DNA of 64,000 bases from Magnetovibrio sp. PR-2 (GCF_036689815.1 NZ_JBAHUR010000006.1:233441-297440); one strand, 5' to 3'; shown: positions 31,486 to 41,378, counted from the first letter of the stretch. Notes: a model not told the origin generated them from the sequence alone. Made by a program: numbers and translations.

Positions 31486-34400
31486 TTAGGAAACTGCTTC
31501 TTGAGGTTCCAGTTTTTTGAGTTTTTTCTCAGCCCGCTTCATTTGTCCGCGTTTCCACAACACAAACACAGCAGGGATGATGAGAAGAGCCAGTGCGGTG
31601 GCACTAATCATGCCGCCAACCATTGGCGCAGCAATTCGGCGCATGACTTCAGAGCCAGTGCCTGAACCGAACATGATCGGGAGCAAGCCCGCAATGACAA
31701 CGGAAAAAGTCATCATAATCGGGCGCACACGTAACAGAGCGCCTTCAATTACCGATTGGTCTAAATCTTCATAGGAGATTTTACGATCAGGTATAGCGTC
31801 CATTTTTTTATCAAGAGCCTGGTTGAGATAGACCAGCATCAAGACGCCAATTTCTACGGCAACACCCGCAAGCGCGATAAAGCCGACCCCAACAGCAACT
31901 GAGAAGTTATATCCCAGTAGATAGAGAAGCCATACTCCGCCAACGAGGGCAAAAGGTAACGTTCCCATGATGATGCCAACTTCAATTAGGTTTTTAAAGT
32001 TGAGGAAGAGCAGAACAACAATGATGGCAATTGTGACAGGCACAACCACAGACAGTTTTTGTTTTGCACGTTCCATAAACTCATATTGACCAGACCATGC
32101 AATTGAATAACCCGCAGGCAACTTGATTTGATCAGCAACAGCTTTCTTCGCATCAACCACATAGGAACCAAGGTCACGATCAGCAATGTCCACATAGATC
32201 CAACCATTAAGGCGTGCGTTTTCAGAACGGATCATGCCAGGTCCACCCACAACCTTCACATCAGCCACTTCTGCCAATGGAATTTGAGCACCGCTTTGCG
32301 TGACGATGGGTAATGTTTTGACCTGATCGACAGAATCACGCACATCACGTGGGTAACGCAAGTTGACGGGGTAACGTTCACGACCTTCAACAGTACGTGT
32401 CACTGTCATCCCACCAATAGCGGTTTTGACAACATCTTGGACATCTTGAATATTTAGTCCGTAACGTGAGGCTGCAGCACGGTCAATATCAATAGTGACA
32501 TATCGACCACCAGTTACACGTTCCGCATAAACAGATGCTGTACCCTCTACGTTCTTAACAACCTTTTCAATTTCTTCACCAACTTTGGCAATAACGTCAA
32601 GATCAGGCCCCGCGACTTTGATGCCGACAGGTGTTTTAATTCCCGTTGCCAACATATCAATCCGGTTTTTAATTGGCATGATCCAAGTATTGGTCAGGCT
32701 TGGTACATTGACAATTTGGTTCAATTCTTTTTTCAAATCATCCATGCTCAAGCCTTCGCGCCATTGATCTTTGGGCTTCAACTTAATCGTTGACTCAATC
32801 ATGGTCAGTGGTGCCGGATCTGTTGCACTTTCTGCACGTCCCGCTTTACCGTAAACGGTTTCCACTTCCGGGATTGTTTTGATCAATTTATTGGTTTGCT
32901 GGACAACCTCACTCACCTTACCAACCGAAATGGCTGGAAATGCACTTGGCATATAGAGAAGATCGCCCTCATCCAATTCTGGCATAAACTCGCTACCAAG
33001 ATTTTTCAGTGGCCAGGCCGCTGTCATCGCAAGCGCAAGACAAACAATGATAAGTGATTTTGGGAAACGTAATGCTGTGTTGATAAACGGGCGATACATT
33101 GCAATCAAAGCACGGTTAACCGGGTTTTTATGTTCAGGGACAACATGCCCACGAATGAAGTACCCCATAAGAACCGGTACCAAAGTGATTGAAAGAATAG
33201 CCGCAGCACCCATTGCATATGTTTTCGTAAATGCCAAAGGCGAGAAGAGACGGCCTTCTTGTGCTTCTAGTGTAAATACCGGCACAAAACTTAATGTAAT
33301 AATCAGAAGAGAGAAGAAGAGCGGCGCACCAACTTCACCTGCGGCCTGTGAAATAACCCGCCAACGGTTTTTATCCGTCAGTTCGGTTTTCTCCATATGT
33401 TTATGGACATTCTCAATCATCACAATGGCCGCATCAACCATGGCACCAATGGCAATAGCAATCCCGCCAAGGGACATGATGTTGGCATTAATCCCTTGCT
33501 GTCCCATGATAATAAAGGCGGCAATGATCCCCACAGGTAGACTGGCCACAATGACGAGGGCAGATCGAACATGGAAAAGGAAGACCGCACAAACAAGGGC
33601 AACAACAAGAAATTCTTCAAGTAACTTTTCTTGTAATGTTTCTACGGCGCGTTCAATCAAGCCTGAACGGTCATAAGTTTCTACGATCTCGACCCCTTCA
33701 GGCAGGCCTTTCTTTAATTCTTCAATTTTTGCTTTAGCGGCATCAATTGTTGTTAGGGCATTTTCCCCCCAACGCATAATAATGACACCGCCAACCGCTT
33801 CACCTTCACCGTTCAGTTCACCAATACCACGGCGTAACTGTGGGCCGACGCGAATATCGGCGACATCGCCCATTGTGATAGGTGTCCCCGTTGAGGTTGC
33901 CCCAAGTGGAATTGCACGCAGGTCTTCCTCGGATTGAATATAGCCGGTCGCACGCACCATATACTCGGCTTCTGCCATTTCAATAACAGAGCCGCCAACT
34001 TCCTTGTTACCATTCTTAATAGCCATACGAACTTTGGCTAAAGGAATACTAAAGGCACGAAGCTTATCGGGGTCCACGATCACTTGATATTGCTTCACCA
34101 TCCCGCCAATTGTGGCAACTTCGGATACGCCTGGAACTGTTTGAAGTTCAAACTTTAAGAACCAGTCCTGAATAGAGCGAAGCTGAGAGAGGTCATGCTT
34201 ACCTGATTTGTCTACCAATGCATATTGATAGACCCAACCGACTCCTGTTGCATCCGGTCCCAGTGCAGAACGTGCTTCAGGTGGCAGATTGGGGGCTACT
34301 TGACTGAGATATTCAAGTACACGTGAACGCGCCCAATAGAGATCCGTACCATCTTCGAAAATGACATACACATATGAATCACCAAAGAAGGAATAACCAC

Positions 34401-34647
34401 GCACATTTGTTGCACCGGGTACGGACAGCATCGCTGTGGTTAGTGGATAGGTAACTTGATCCTCTACGACTTGCGGGGCTTGGCCGGGGTAGCTTGTTTT
34501 AATAATAACCTGAACATCTGATAGGTCGGGAATTGCATCAAGCGGTGTTTTCATCACCGAATAGGATCCCCATCCGACGAATAGGACTGTCAGCAAAATA
34601 ACAATCAATCGGTTATTTACTGACCATTGAATGATGTTGGAAATCAT
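31486..34647 (-). CDS. cusA: CusA/CzcA-type heavy-metal RND efflux pump
   Basis: A 1053-residue full-length inner-membrane RND transporter with twelve membrane helices and two large periplasmic loops. It shows the N-terminal TPLDAIPDLSDVQVIIKTSYPGQ typical of the HME family, MVDAAIVMIENVHK in helix 4 and the C-terminal SGTGSEVMRRIAAPMVGGM. It drives Cu(I)/Ag(I) out through CusBC using proton flow. The start overlaps the cusB stop (ATGA). The low G+C of this operon compared with its neighbours suggests recent acquisition. Confidence 0.95.
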   Translation of the reverse strand: MISNIIQWSVNNRLIVILLTVLFVGWGSYSVMKTPLDAIPDLSDVQVIIKTSYPGQAPQVVEDQVTYPLTTAMLSVPGATNVRGYSFFGDSYVYVIFEDGTDLYWARSRVLEYLSQVAPNLPPEARSALGPDATGVGWVYQYALVDKSGKHDLSQLRSIQDWFLKFELQTVPGVSEVATIGGMVKQYQVIVDPDKLRAFSIPLAKVRMAIKNGNKEVGGSVIEMAEAEYMVRATGYIQSEEDLRAIPLGATSTGTPITMGDVADIRVGPQLRRGIGELNGEGEAVGGVIIMRWGENALTTIDAAKAKIEELKKGLPEGVEIVETYDRSGLIERAVETLQEKLLEEFLVVALVCAVFLFHVRSALVIVASLPVGIIAAFIIMGQQGINANIMSLGGIAIAIGAMVDAAIVMIENVHKHMEKTELTDKNRWRVISQAAGEVGAPLFFSLLIITLSFVPVFTLEAQEGRLFSPLAFTKTYAMGAAAILSITLVPVLMGYFIRGHVVPEHKNPVNRALIAMYRPFINTALRFPKSLIIVCLALAMTAAWPLKNLGSEFMPELDEGDLLYMPSAFPAISVGKVSEVVQQTNKLIKTIPEVETVYGKAGRAESATDPAPLTMIESTIKLKPKDQWREGLSMDDLKKELNQIVNVPSLTNTWIMPIKNRIDMLATGIKTPVGIKVAGPDLDVIAKVGEEIEKVVKNVEGTASVYAERVTGGRYVTIDIDRAAASRYGLNIQDVQDVVKTAIGGMTVTRTVEGRERYPVNLRYPRDVRDSVDQVKTLPIVTQSGAQIPLAEVADVKVVGGPGMIRSENARLNGWIYVDIADRDLGSYVVDAKKAVADQIKLPAGYSIAWSGQYEFMERAKQKLSVVVPVTIAIIVVLLFLNFKNLIEVGIIMGTLPFALVGGVWLLYLLGYNFSVAVGVGFIALAGVAVEIGVLMLVYLNQALDKKMDAIPDRKISYEDLDQSVIEGALLRVRPIMMTFSVVIAGLLPIMFGSGTGSEVMRRIAAPMVGGMISATALALLIIPAVFVLWKRGQMKRAEKKLKKLEPQEAVS

Positions 34648-36374
34648 TGGGCGCTACCCTTTTCCATCACTTCAACACTGCCAAGGCCGAACATACCTTC
34701 TGCATCTTTACTCAGACCAAAACGAATTTTGTCACCGGCTTTTAAGGGGGCAATATCAAAGTCACCGAGTTTGATGAAATCCATTTCCATTTCAGGCCAA
34801 CCGATTTCCGGGATAGGGGCATGTTTCATATTGATGATGCCATTTTCAACGGAAACGGAATTGATGACACCTTCACCATAAGCTTCAATTTTAGGGCCTG
34901 ACATCGCCATGATTTTGGAAATCCCCCACATGCCCTCTTCATCTTGAGCAAGTGTGATATGAACAGAGTCATTTTCTTTAAGGCCCTCTAGGGAGGCATC
35001 TTGCAGGAGTTTGAAATCCATTGTCATGGACGGCCAACCGATTGACGGAATTGGCTCATGGGTCAGGTTAACCATGCCATGATCAGTCATAAGTGTATTG
35101 ACTTTGGCCATAGCCGATGGTGCAGCTATTTCATCGCCTTCAGAAGCTTCTTCCGTATCTGAAAGGCGTTGAATACTGGCAGACAAGCTTGCTTCTGAAT
35201 CAATCAGGAACTGACCCGATGTCACTACAGTGTCGTTTTCAGAAATACCCTTCTTAATTTCAACTCGTTGGTTGGCTTCAATACCACTGATGACTTCAAC
35301 AGATTTAAAGCGGCCTCCCCCCAGAGATAGGATCAGGCGGTCCGTTTTCCCGGACCGAATAACAGCTTCACGCGGTACGGTGAGAACATCATCTTTGCCA
35401 ACGCCATAAATGCTGACTTTCGCATACATATTCGGTTTGAGCTCTTCATTTGGATTGTCAAACTTCAAACGCACTTTGAGCGTACGCGCCTTGGCATCAA
35501 GTGTTGGATAGATGTACTCGACTTTACCTTCCCAATGCTTGCCTGGTGCATAAGACAAGTTCATTATTGCATCTTGGCCGACTTCTACAGCTTGGGCTTG
35601 ATCTTCAAAAACATCTGCAAGCAACCATACCGATGAAAGATCAGCTAATGTAAAGGTACTTTTCTTTTGGGTAATGTACATGCCATCACGGACATTCATG
35701 GAAGACACCACGCCACCCTGTGGAGCGCGAACTTTAATCAGACGCTGAATTTTACGATCTTTGCGAAGCGCATTAATCTCAGCACGACCAAAATCTAAGG
35801 CCCTTAACCTTTCCGCTGAAGCCGCAATGAGTCCTTTACGCCCCGTTTGTAAGGCTTGAAGGTATTCTGCTTGGGCATTGGCCAAATCAGGTGAGTAATA
35901 TTCAAAAAGTAACTGTCCCTGTTTGACACGTTCACCAACTGATTTTACTGCCAGTTTTTCGATCCAACCATCTGAGCGAACATGGACCTGTTGAATTTTA
36001 CTTTCATCGTAATCAAGATAGCCAACCGTTTCGATGTTACGTGATAAATCCAACCGTTCAACAGGTGCTGTACGCACACCGATGTTATTTACAACAGACG
36101 CTTTGATTTTAATGGCACCGGAATCATCATTATTGTTTTCCTGACCTTCATAAACAGGGATCAAATCCATCCCCATTGGGGACTTGCCCGGATTGTCGCT
36201 ACGGAAATTCGGATCCATAGGAGCCACCCAATAAAGAACCTTCTTCTCTGCACTTTCGCTTGATGACGTGGAGCCGTCTGAACCACCGAGCATTCCTGAT
36301 TGCTGGACACCATACATGCCGATTGCGCCCAATAATCCAGCGGATAGGGCGATAATCACTGTTTTAGAATTCAC
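34644..36374 (-). CDS. cusB: CusB-type periplasmic adaptor with two C-terminal CusF domains
   Basis: The GTG at 36374 overlaps the cusC stop (GTGA); 576 residues. After an N-terminal anchor come a heavy-metal-binding motif (YWVAPMDPNFRSDNPGKSPMGMD, about 48-73, spanning the Met sites) and lipoyl, hairpin and beta-barrel domains. Then there are two CusF-like domains in tandem: about 424-490 (LTHEPIPSIGWPSMTMDF) and about 504-571 (MKHAPIPEIGWPEMEMDF). Each has the His/Trp/Met/Met metal site. Together with the free CusF this operon encodes three CusF domains. The two fused domains may shuttle metal to the pump without a soluble chaperone. Confidence 0.93.
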   Translation of the reverse strand: MNSKTVIIALSAGLLGAIGMYGVQQSGMLGGSDGSTSSSESAEKKVLYWVAPMDPNFRSDNPGKSPMGMDLIPVYEGQENNNDDSGAIKIKASVVNNIGVRTAPVERLDLSRNIETVGYLDYDESKIQQVHVRSDGWIEKLAVKSVGERVKQGQLLFEYYSPDLANAQAEYLQALQTGRKGLIAASAERLRALDFGRAEINALRKDRKIQRLIKVRAPQGGVVSSMNVRDGMYITQKKSTFTLADLSSVWLLADVFEDQAQAVEVGQDAIMNLSYAPGKHWEGKVEYIYPTLDAKARTLKVRLKFDNPNEELKPNMYAKVSIYGVGKDDVLTVPREAVIRSGKTDRLILSLGGGRFKSVEVISGIEANQRVEIKKGISENDTVVTSGQFLIDSEASLSASIQRLSDTEEASEGDEIAAPSAMAKVNTLMTDHGMVNLTHEPIPSIGWPSMTMDFKLLQDASLEGLKENDSVHITLAQDEEGMWGISKIMAMSGPKIEAYGEGVINSVSVENGIINMKHAPIPEIGWPEMEMDFIKLGDFDIAPLKAGDKIRFGLSKDAEGMFGLGSVEVMEKGSAQ

Positions 36375-37627
36375 AGTGTTTCTCCTTGAAGATATTGAAG
36401 GCGGACGAGGGATTTTGAACTATCGATTTCGAGGCGAAGCCGTTTCAATTGGGCTTCCAGTTCAGAAACACGTGCACGCACTAGTGCGTCAAAATCTGAA
36501 GCTTCATATTGATACGCTGTGATTGCCGCTGAAACGTTATCTTTGGCACGTTTTAAAACTTGCTCATCAAAATTTATTAAACGTTGCTGTGTGCGTTCAT
36601 ATGCGGCTGTTTCAGCATGGTATTCACGAGTTAATTCACGTAGTTGCTCTTCTGCACGAAGGCGAGCGGCAGCAGTCTGATGTTTACGCGCACTCAGTTT
36701 GCGATCCTGACGAGGTCCGGTAAAAAATGGCAAACTCATAGAAAATTTTAGACTGACTAAATCGGATCGCGCTTCACCCAAAGGCGTATCCTGTCTATAA
36801 CCATAAGACGCACCAACACCAAACTTTGGCCCATAATCAGCCTCAGCCAGTTTTACTTTCCGCTCCGATACAGCCTCTTTCTCATTAAACACCTTTAAAG
36901 TTGGGTGACGTTTTACAGCTTGTAGAAAATCAGCTTCTTTAAAAGGTTTTGCGAAAACTGGGATATTCACAGGAAGTGTTCGCGCAGCACTATTTCTCCC
37001 CGTCCATTTGCTCAGGTTTGCTTTTGCAATATCCAAATTTTTGATTGCGTCAAGAGAACGATCATCTAACAAACTGGATGTAAGCTCTGCAGCGATTACA
37101 CGTTGTGCACTTATACGGCCCGAACTGTAAATAGCCTGAACTGAACGGATATCGTCTTCTACGAGGTCTTTGTAATCCTCTAAAATGAGCAGAAATTTTT
37201 TCCAATAAACCGCATCCAGCCACGACAAACGCACAGCTTTCAATGATAGAAGCTTACGGGCTTCTTCATTTGCTCTGTCAACACGTGAAAGTGCTGTTGC
37301 AATTTCGGTCTTTGCATCCAAAACATCGAAATTCGGGATTTGTTGGGTGATACCGACCTGGAACTGGGTCATTGCTTCTTGATCAGTATCGAATGTATCT
37401 GTCGGTAAGTTCAGTGCCCCTAAACTGATTTTAGGGTCAGGTAATTGTCCTGCTGAAACAGCAATATCTTCTTGTGCCAATGCACTGCTTTGGAATTTTC
37501 GAGAAAGAGGATCGGTTTCCAAGGTCAGTTTCTCAGCTTCTGATAGTGTCAACTCCTGCGCGAAAGCACCGGAGGACATAAGGATTAATGCAAGGGCGCT
37601 ACCGGCTAAGGCCCAAATTTTATTCAT
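36371..37627 (-). CDS. cusC: CusC-type outer-membrane efflux protein (TolC family)
   Basis: The ATG at 37627 begins a clean Sec signal (cleaved near GAFAQE); 418 residues. It has two OEP repeats (about 30-215 and 225-415) with long coiled-coil helices (LSARKHQTAAARLRAEEQL), as in TolC/CusC. It forms the outer-membrane duct of the Cus tripartite pump. First gene of cusCBA-F on the minus strand. A cluster of TGACA/TGTCA boxes lies 130-190 bp upstream (37759-37821). Confidence 0.9.
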   Translation of the reverse strand: MNKIWALAGSALALILMSSGAFAQELTLSEAEKLTLETDPLSRKFQSSALAQEDIAVSAGQLPDPKISLGALNLPTDTFDTDQEAMTQFQVGITQQIPNFDVLDAKTEIATALSRVDRANEEARKLLSLKAVRLSWLDAVYWKKFLLILEDYKDLVEDDIRSVQAIYSSGRISAQRVIAAELTSSLLDDRSLDAIKNLDIAKANLSKWTGRNSAARTLPVNIPVFAKPFKEADFLQAVKRHPTLKVFNEKEAVSERKVKLAEADYGPKFGVGASYGYRQDTPLGEARSDLVSLKFSMSLPFFTGPRQDRKLSARKHQTAAARLRAEEQLRELTREYHAETAAYERTQQRLINFDEQVLKRAKDNVSAAITAYQYEASDFDALVRARVSELEAQLKRLRLEIDSSKSLVRLQYLQGETL

Positions 37628-37758
37628 TGACCTACACCCCATTGAGAAACGTCCGTATTCAACATTCTTCTTCCTTTCTTTCACCAAAAGCCTTTTGCAG
37701 CGCAAAAACTACGATGGGGAATGTGCTTTAAGAATGTGGCGGAGTTTTTTCACAAATG

Positions 37759-37821
37759 AGCCAAGTTGTGTCAAAATGTAACAAAGTGTGTCAAAGCAGA
37801 TAATTTTGACAAACTAAAAGG
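37759..37821. promoter_or_regulatory. Cluster of copper-type boxes upstream of cusC
   Basis: Box-like elements AGCCAAGTTGTGTCA (37759-37773), TAACAAAGTGTGTCA (37779-37793) and TGACAAACTAAAAGG (37807-37821) occur within 63 bp. They match the box sequence of the eight regular modules, but the spacings (20 and 28) differ, and no -10 fits in the cusC direction at the usual place. Binding by the same regulator is plausible. Confidence 0.5.
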
Positions 37822-38088
37822 TTAGAATTTACTTTAAAGTAGTTCTATTCATAAATTTGAAGAAGAATAACGACCTTCACATAACGTGCCGTCTTAGCAA
37901 AATGTACAAAAATGATTTGGTTCAGCCACACATGCTTCAAGTGGATCTGAATTTTTCTGTTTTTGGCTATTGGCGGTAGTTTTTAGCGTTGCGCCAAAAT
38001 GACTACTTCACTTACAAGAGCAGGCATCACGCTGGTGAAGGGCTCTCGAGAAGGCCTTCACCAAGGTTTCGCTTAAAAAAGCCGTGCT
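37822..38088. other. Non-coding AT-rich stretch between cusC and the XRE gene
   Basis: I see no gene. A hairpin TGGTGAAGG (38033-38041) / CCTTCACCA (38055-38063) lies near the XRE stop, without a U-tract. The composition changes here, and this may be a junction between separately acquired blocks. Confidence 0.35.
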
Positions 38089-38322
38089 CTACGACTTTTT
38101 CATCCTCACACCTTCTTCAGCGATCTCATCTGAAGAAATAAAGACTATCCCTTGTTTTTCAAGCGCAGACTGAATCGCACGCACAGTGCTGATCCGCGGA
38201 TCATGCCCTTCGGTTTCCATTCTTTTAACAACAGATATCGAAACAGAAGAACACTCAGCAAGCTCTTGCTGGGTCCAGTCCAGAAGCGCGCGGGCGGCCC
38301 GAATTTGACGTGGGGTCAGCAT
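38089..38322 (-). CDS. Small XRE-family helix-turn-helix regulator
   Basis: A 77-residue single-domain protein. The HTH spans about 3-60 (QIRAARALLDWTQQELAECS, SISVVKRMET), followed by the usual IQSALEKQGIVF tail of this short XRE type. It is divergent from the AAA+ ATPase gene across 212 bp and is probably its local repressor. CATTAT direct repeats lie in its own promoter region (38337-38358). Confidence 0.88.
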   Translation of the reverse strand: MLTPRQIRAARALLDWTQQELAECSSVSISVVKRMETEGHDPRISTVRAIQSALEKQGIVFISSDEIAEEGVRMKKS

Positions 38323-38534
38323 GCATTTTCTCCAATCATAATGAGCGCCAACTATAATGGACTAATTAATTCCTTGAAAGAAATAAATTGTTCCTTTATA
38401 ATTTTTGACACAGAGTTTGAATAACGAACAGGAAGCCTGATTTCATGATCGCTCCCAACACCTTTTGCATATGACACCGATACCCGCCTTGAGCGGGTCA
38501 TCGCGTTTGTCTGAGCATAGGTAGGAGTGGAACG

Positions 38535-40280
38535 ATGCAAGAGGTCCTGTTAACCCCTAAAGAAATTGGCGAGCATTTTTCTTCGTGTTTGGTATCCATG
38601 CCAAACAGCGAAGCTTCGGATGTTATCCGAATTCTAGCCCAATCACACGCAGCCGGAAGGTCTTTCGTGACGCCAACGCGAGCCTTGCGGACAGAGCTGG
38701 GAAAAGCTTCCAAGGTCCGTGATGACTACAAAAAGATCGATATGGATAACCCAGAAATTGTCCGATGGTTCTATTGGATTTCCCGAGCCATTGAAGACGG
38801 CATGCTAACATTTGCTCTGCACCTTATGAACTATGCGCGGCATTACGGTAATGATCTCCCAAGGGTCGAGAGTGAATATATTTCAGCTTCATATGATGAG
38901 ATCGTGGGGATTGTTTTTGGGACGACCGACAGCCGCAGTCTACATTCACTGCAATCGACGTTCAGTGCAATCAGCTTACCTGAAAGTTCCGGACCACATT
39001 TTTTGGATCTGATGATCGAAGGCCTGAATGAGGAAACCTACGCGGTGATCCGCGAAAAGTGTGACACGGATGCTGAGAGTGATCATGGCTGGCCCGGCGT
39101 TGATCCGGTGGGGCTAGAGGAAGCTCTCAATGGCGACTTGGCCCAATTTTGCGAACTCGCGGATATGGTTGTACGCAACTGGGGAACCGAAATGCTGGCC
39201 CGCGTCGCGAGTCAGGTTTTCGTTGATCACGACTTGCCCGCCGCGTGGGTGATCTTGCGTGTGATCTGGGCCAAAGCGATTGGTGATGCCCGTATCGACA
39301 CGTCTACCATTGACGCATACTTGCATGAAGTGATCCCAGACAATCCTGAGGCCGCACAGGCCGCAGACGTGGCCTCGTCCGTGGCTGTCCCAGAGGGGCA
39401 CGTCATCTTAGCCCCGAATTTTGGATTGGCGGCAACAAGCCGACGGCATGCCATCAAAAATTATACAAACCTTGGCCAGCCAATAGAGCTAAGGCCGTCC
39501 AAGGTTTCACCGGAACAACTACGTCAATTGCTGACAAACGAGTTCCCATGGATGGCTTTGCCGATTGATTTGATCTGTCGCGATATGTCTTTACGTGAAG
39601 CATACGGGCAAAAAGAATTTTCGTTACCGCCTTTGCTTATTTGGGGACGCCCGGGTACGGGGAAAACGCGTTTTCTCCAGCGGATGGCTAAACTGATCGG
39701 TTTGCCATCAGATATGGTTTCTCTAGCAGGTGCGGCTGACGACCGGTCGCTACGTGGTACTGGTGCCGGTTATTCTTCGGCCACACCTGCATATCCCGTT
39801 GTCAAAATGTCCGAGACTGCGTGTCCGAACACCGTGATGATCTTTGACGAAATCGACAAGACGGCCGCAAGTGGCCAGAACGGCGATCCACTTCAAACAA
39901 TCCTGATGTGGACAGAACGGGAAAACGCTCGTGGTTTTTTCGACGACTGTCTTCAAACAACCGTTGACATGAGACACGCGAATTTCTTTGCAACGGCAAA
40001 TCAAATTAAAAACCTTCCGATGCCTTTGTTGTCACGTTTCCGCGTCATCGAAACGCCGAGCCCGGAACCGGATCATGTCCGCTCCATCATCAATGGCGTA
40101 AGAGCGGACTTCGCCGAAGAGGTTGGGGTGGACGTTCGATTTGTACCTGAGATGGATGAGGCGGAAATCATGTTTTTGGAAGACGTCTTCGCAAAGCACC
40201 AAAACGTGAGGGCCGTGATCCGCATGTCGCAAAAGCTTCTGGAACGCCGCGAACGATTACAGCGCGCGCAGCCCAATTAA
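38535..40280 (+). CDS. Lon-like AAA+ ATPase without protease domain
   Basis: In this 581-residue protein the N-terminal 360 residues are mostly helical and unlike any family I recognise. The AAA+ core has Walker A GRPGTGKT (371-378), Walker B VMIFDEID (434-441), sensor 1 FFATAN and the arginine region LLSRFRVIE. DRSLRGTGAGYSSATPAYPV and ENARGFFDDCLQTTVDMRHA closely follow Lon's ATPase module, but no Lon protease domain or catalytic Ser/Lys follows. It heads a unit with a small protein and a metallophosphoesterase. A remodelling ATPase of an undescribed accessory system is possible. Confidence 0.88.
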   Translation: MQEVLLTPKEIGEHFSSCLVSMPNSEASDVIRILAQSHAAGRSFVTPTRALRTELGKASKVRDDYKKIDMDNPEIVRWFYWISRAIEDGMLTFALHLMNYARHYGNDLPRVESEYISASYDEIVGIVFGTTDSRSLHSLQSTFSAISLPESSGPHFLDLMIEGLNEETYAVIREKCDTDAESDHGWPGVDPVGLEEALNGDLAQFCELADMVVRNWGTEMLARVASQVFVDHDLPAAWVILRVIWAKAIGDARIDTSTIDAYLHEVIPDNPEAAQAADVASSVAVPEGHVILAPNFGLAATSRRHAIKNYTNLGQPIELRPSKVSPEQLRQLLTNEFPWMALPIDLICRDMSLREAYGQKEFSLPPLLIWGRPGTGKTRFLQRMAKLIGLPSDMVSLAGAADDRSLRGTGAGYSSATPAYPVVKMSETACPNTVMIFDEIDKTAASGQNGDPLQTILMWTERENARGFFDDCLQTTVDMRHANFFATANQIKNLPMPLLSRFRVIETPSPEPDHVRSIINGVRADFAEEVGVDVRFVPEMDEAEIMFLEDVFAKHQNVRAVIRMSQKLLERRERLQRAQPN

Positions 40281-40291
40281 GGAGGTGTGAG

Positions 40292-40675
40292 ATGACACAG
40301 GGCGCACTTAAAAATTATACGCAAGGCACAAAGCCCGAGATGAAGACTGACGTAGATCATGCTTTGGATGCTGCTTGGGCTGGCGTAATGTCCCCGCCAC
40401 ATTTAGGTGAAGGCAACCCCGGTCAGGTCGGTCCTCACAACGGCGCTGAACTCTTTACGGCGCATGTACCGGGTTTCCTACAGCAAGCAAAGGCTAGCCT
40501 CTCTCATTGGCTCACAGACGATAATTTGGACTGGTGGTTTGCCACTGCACAGGAATTGGCATTTTCCAAAAATCCTGCACCGGGTTTTCATCGGCTTGTG
40601 GAAATCAAGTCCGTTCTCAAGACGATTGCCCGACGCCTAAACGATAACAATACAAACCGGGGGACGGAACCATGA
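40292..40675 (+). CDS. Uncharacterised 127-residue protein of the AAA+ unit
   Basis: A strong AAGGAGGTGAG precedes the ATG, 11 bp after the ATPase stop. The stop overlaps the metallophosphoesterase start (ATGA). The sequence is soluble and mostly helical in its second half (PGFLQQAKASLSHWLTDDNL, DWWFATAQEL, LVEIKSVLKTIARRL). I recognise no family. Tight coupling on both sides says it works with the ATPase and phosphoesterase, perhaps as an adaptor (inference). Confidence 0.75.
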   Translation: MTQGALKNYTQGTKPEMKTDVDHALDAAWAGVMSPPHLGEGNPGQVGPHNGAELFTAHVPGFLQQAKASLSHWLTDDNLDWWFATAQELAFSKNPAPGFHRLVEIKSVLKTIARRLNDNNTNRGTEP

Positions 40676-41370
40676 CAGACATCCTATTTTACGGTGATCC
40701 CCATTCTGAATTCCAACCGCTGATCGATACGGTCGCCCGAAAGCCGCCGGGAGCAGTTGTCCTGTTGGGGGATATGGAAGCACACAAACCTTTGGACGAA
40801 GAGCTCGCACCCATTTTGGATCGCGGCATTCCGGTGCATTGGATTCCCGGTAACCATGACACGGATCAACCGGTTGCACATGACAACCTGTTTCATTCCG
40901 GATTGGCAGACATAAACGCCCATGGCCGTGTGTTGGAAATCTGTGGCATTAAGATCGCAGGGCTAGGCGGGGTCTTTCGGGGCAAGGTGTGGGACCCAGA
41001 CAATCCCAAACAAGGTGTTTGGTGTTATTCAGGTGATGAGATGGTCTCGACACTCCCCAAACATCACCTGTGGCGTGGTGGATTGCCGTTACGTCATCGC
41101 TCAAGCATTTTTCCGTCAGACTATGCGAACCTTCTTGGACAACAGGCCGATATTCTCGTCACGCACGAAGCGCCTGATACACATAAACACGGGTCACGAG
41201 CGATCGGAACATTGGCAGGATGTCTGTACGCCAAGCATATCATTCACGGTCACCATCACTTCGATTACGACGCCATTCTGTCCGGCGGCATCCAAGTGCG
41301 TGGCGTTGGGCTGCGCGGCCTCTATCGCCTGAACGCAGATCAATTTAAATCCAATCACGGCTTGTCGTAA
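40672..41370 (+). CDS. Calcineurin-like metallophosphoesterase
   Basis: A 232-residue protein. The five metallophosphoesterase motifs are present: GDPH, LGDMEA, GNHDTD, HEAPD and HGHHHFD, supplying the two-metal site. It is translationally coupled to the 127-residue protein (4-bp overlap) in the AAA+ unit. Substrates of this superfamily range from cyclic nucleotides and nucleic acids to phosphoproteins; none can be chosen here. Its pairing with a Lon-like AAA+ protein is the notable feature. Confidence 0.9.
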   Translation: MTDILFYGDPHSEFQPLIDTVARKPPGAVVLLGDMEAHKPLDEELAPILDRGIPVHWIPGNHDTDQPVAHDNLFHSGLADINAHGRVLEICGIKIAGLGGVFRGKVWDPDNPKQGVWCYSGDEMVSTLPKHHLWRGGLPLRHRSSIFPSDYANLLGQQADILVTHEAPDTHKHGSRAIGTLAGCLYAKHIIHGHHHFDYDAILSGGIQVRGVGLRGLYRLNADQFKSNHGLS

Positions 41371-41378
41371 CTTATTTC

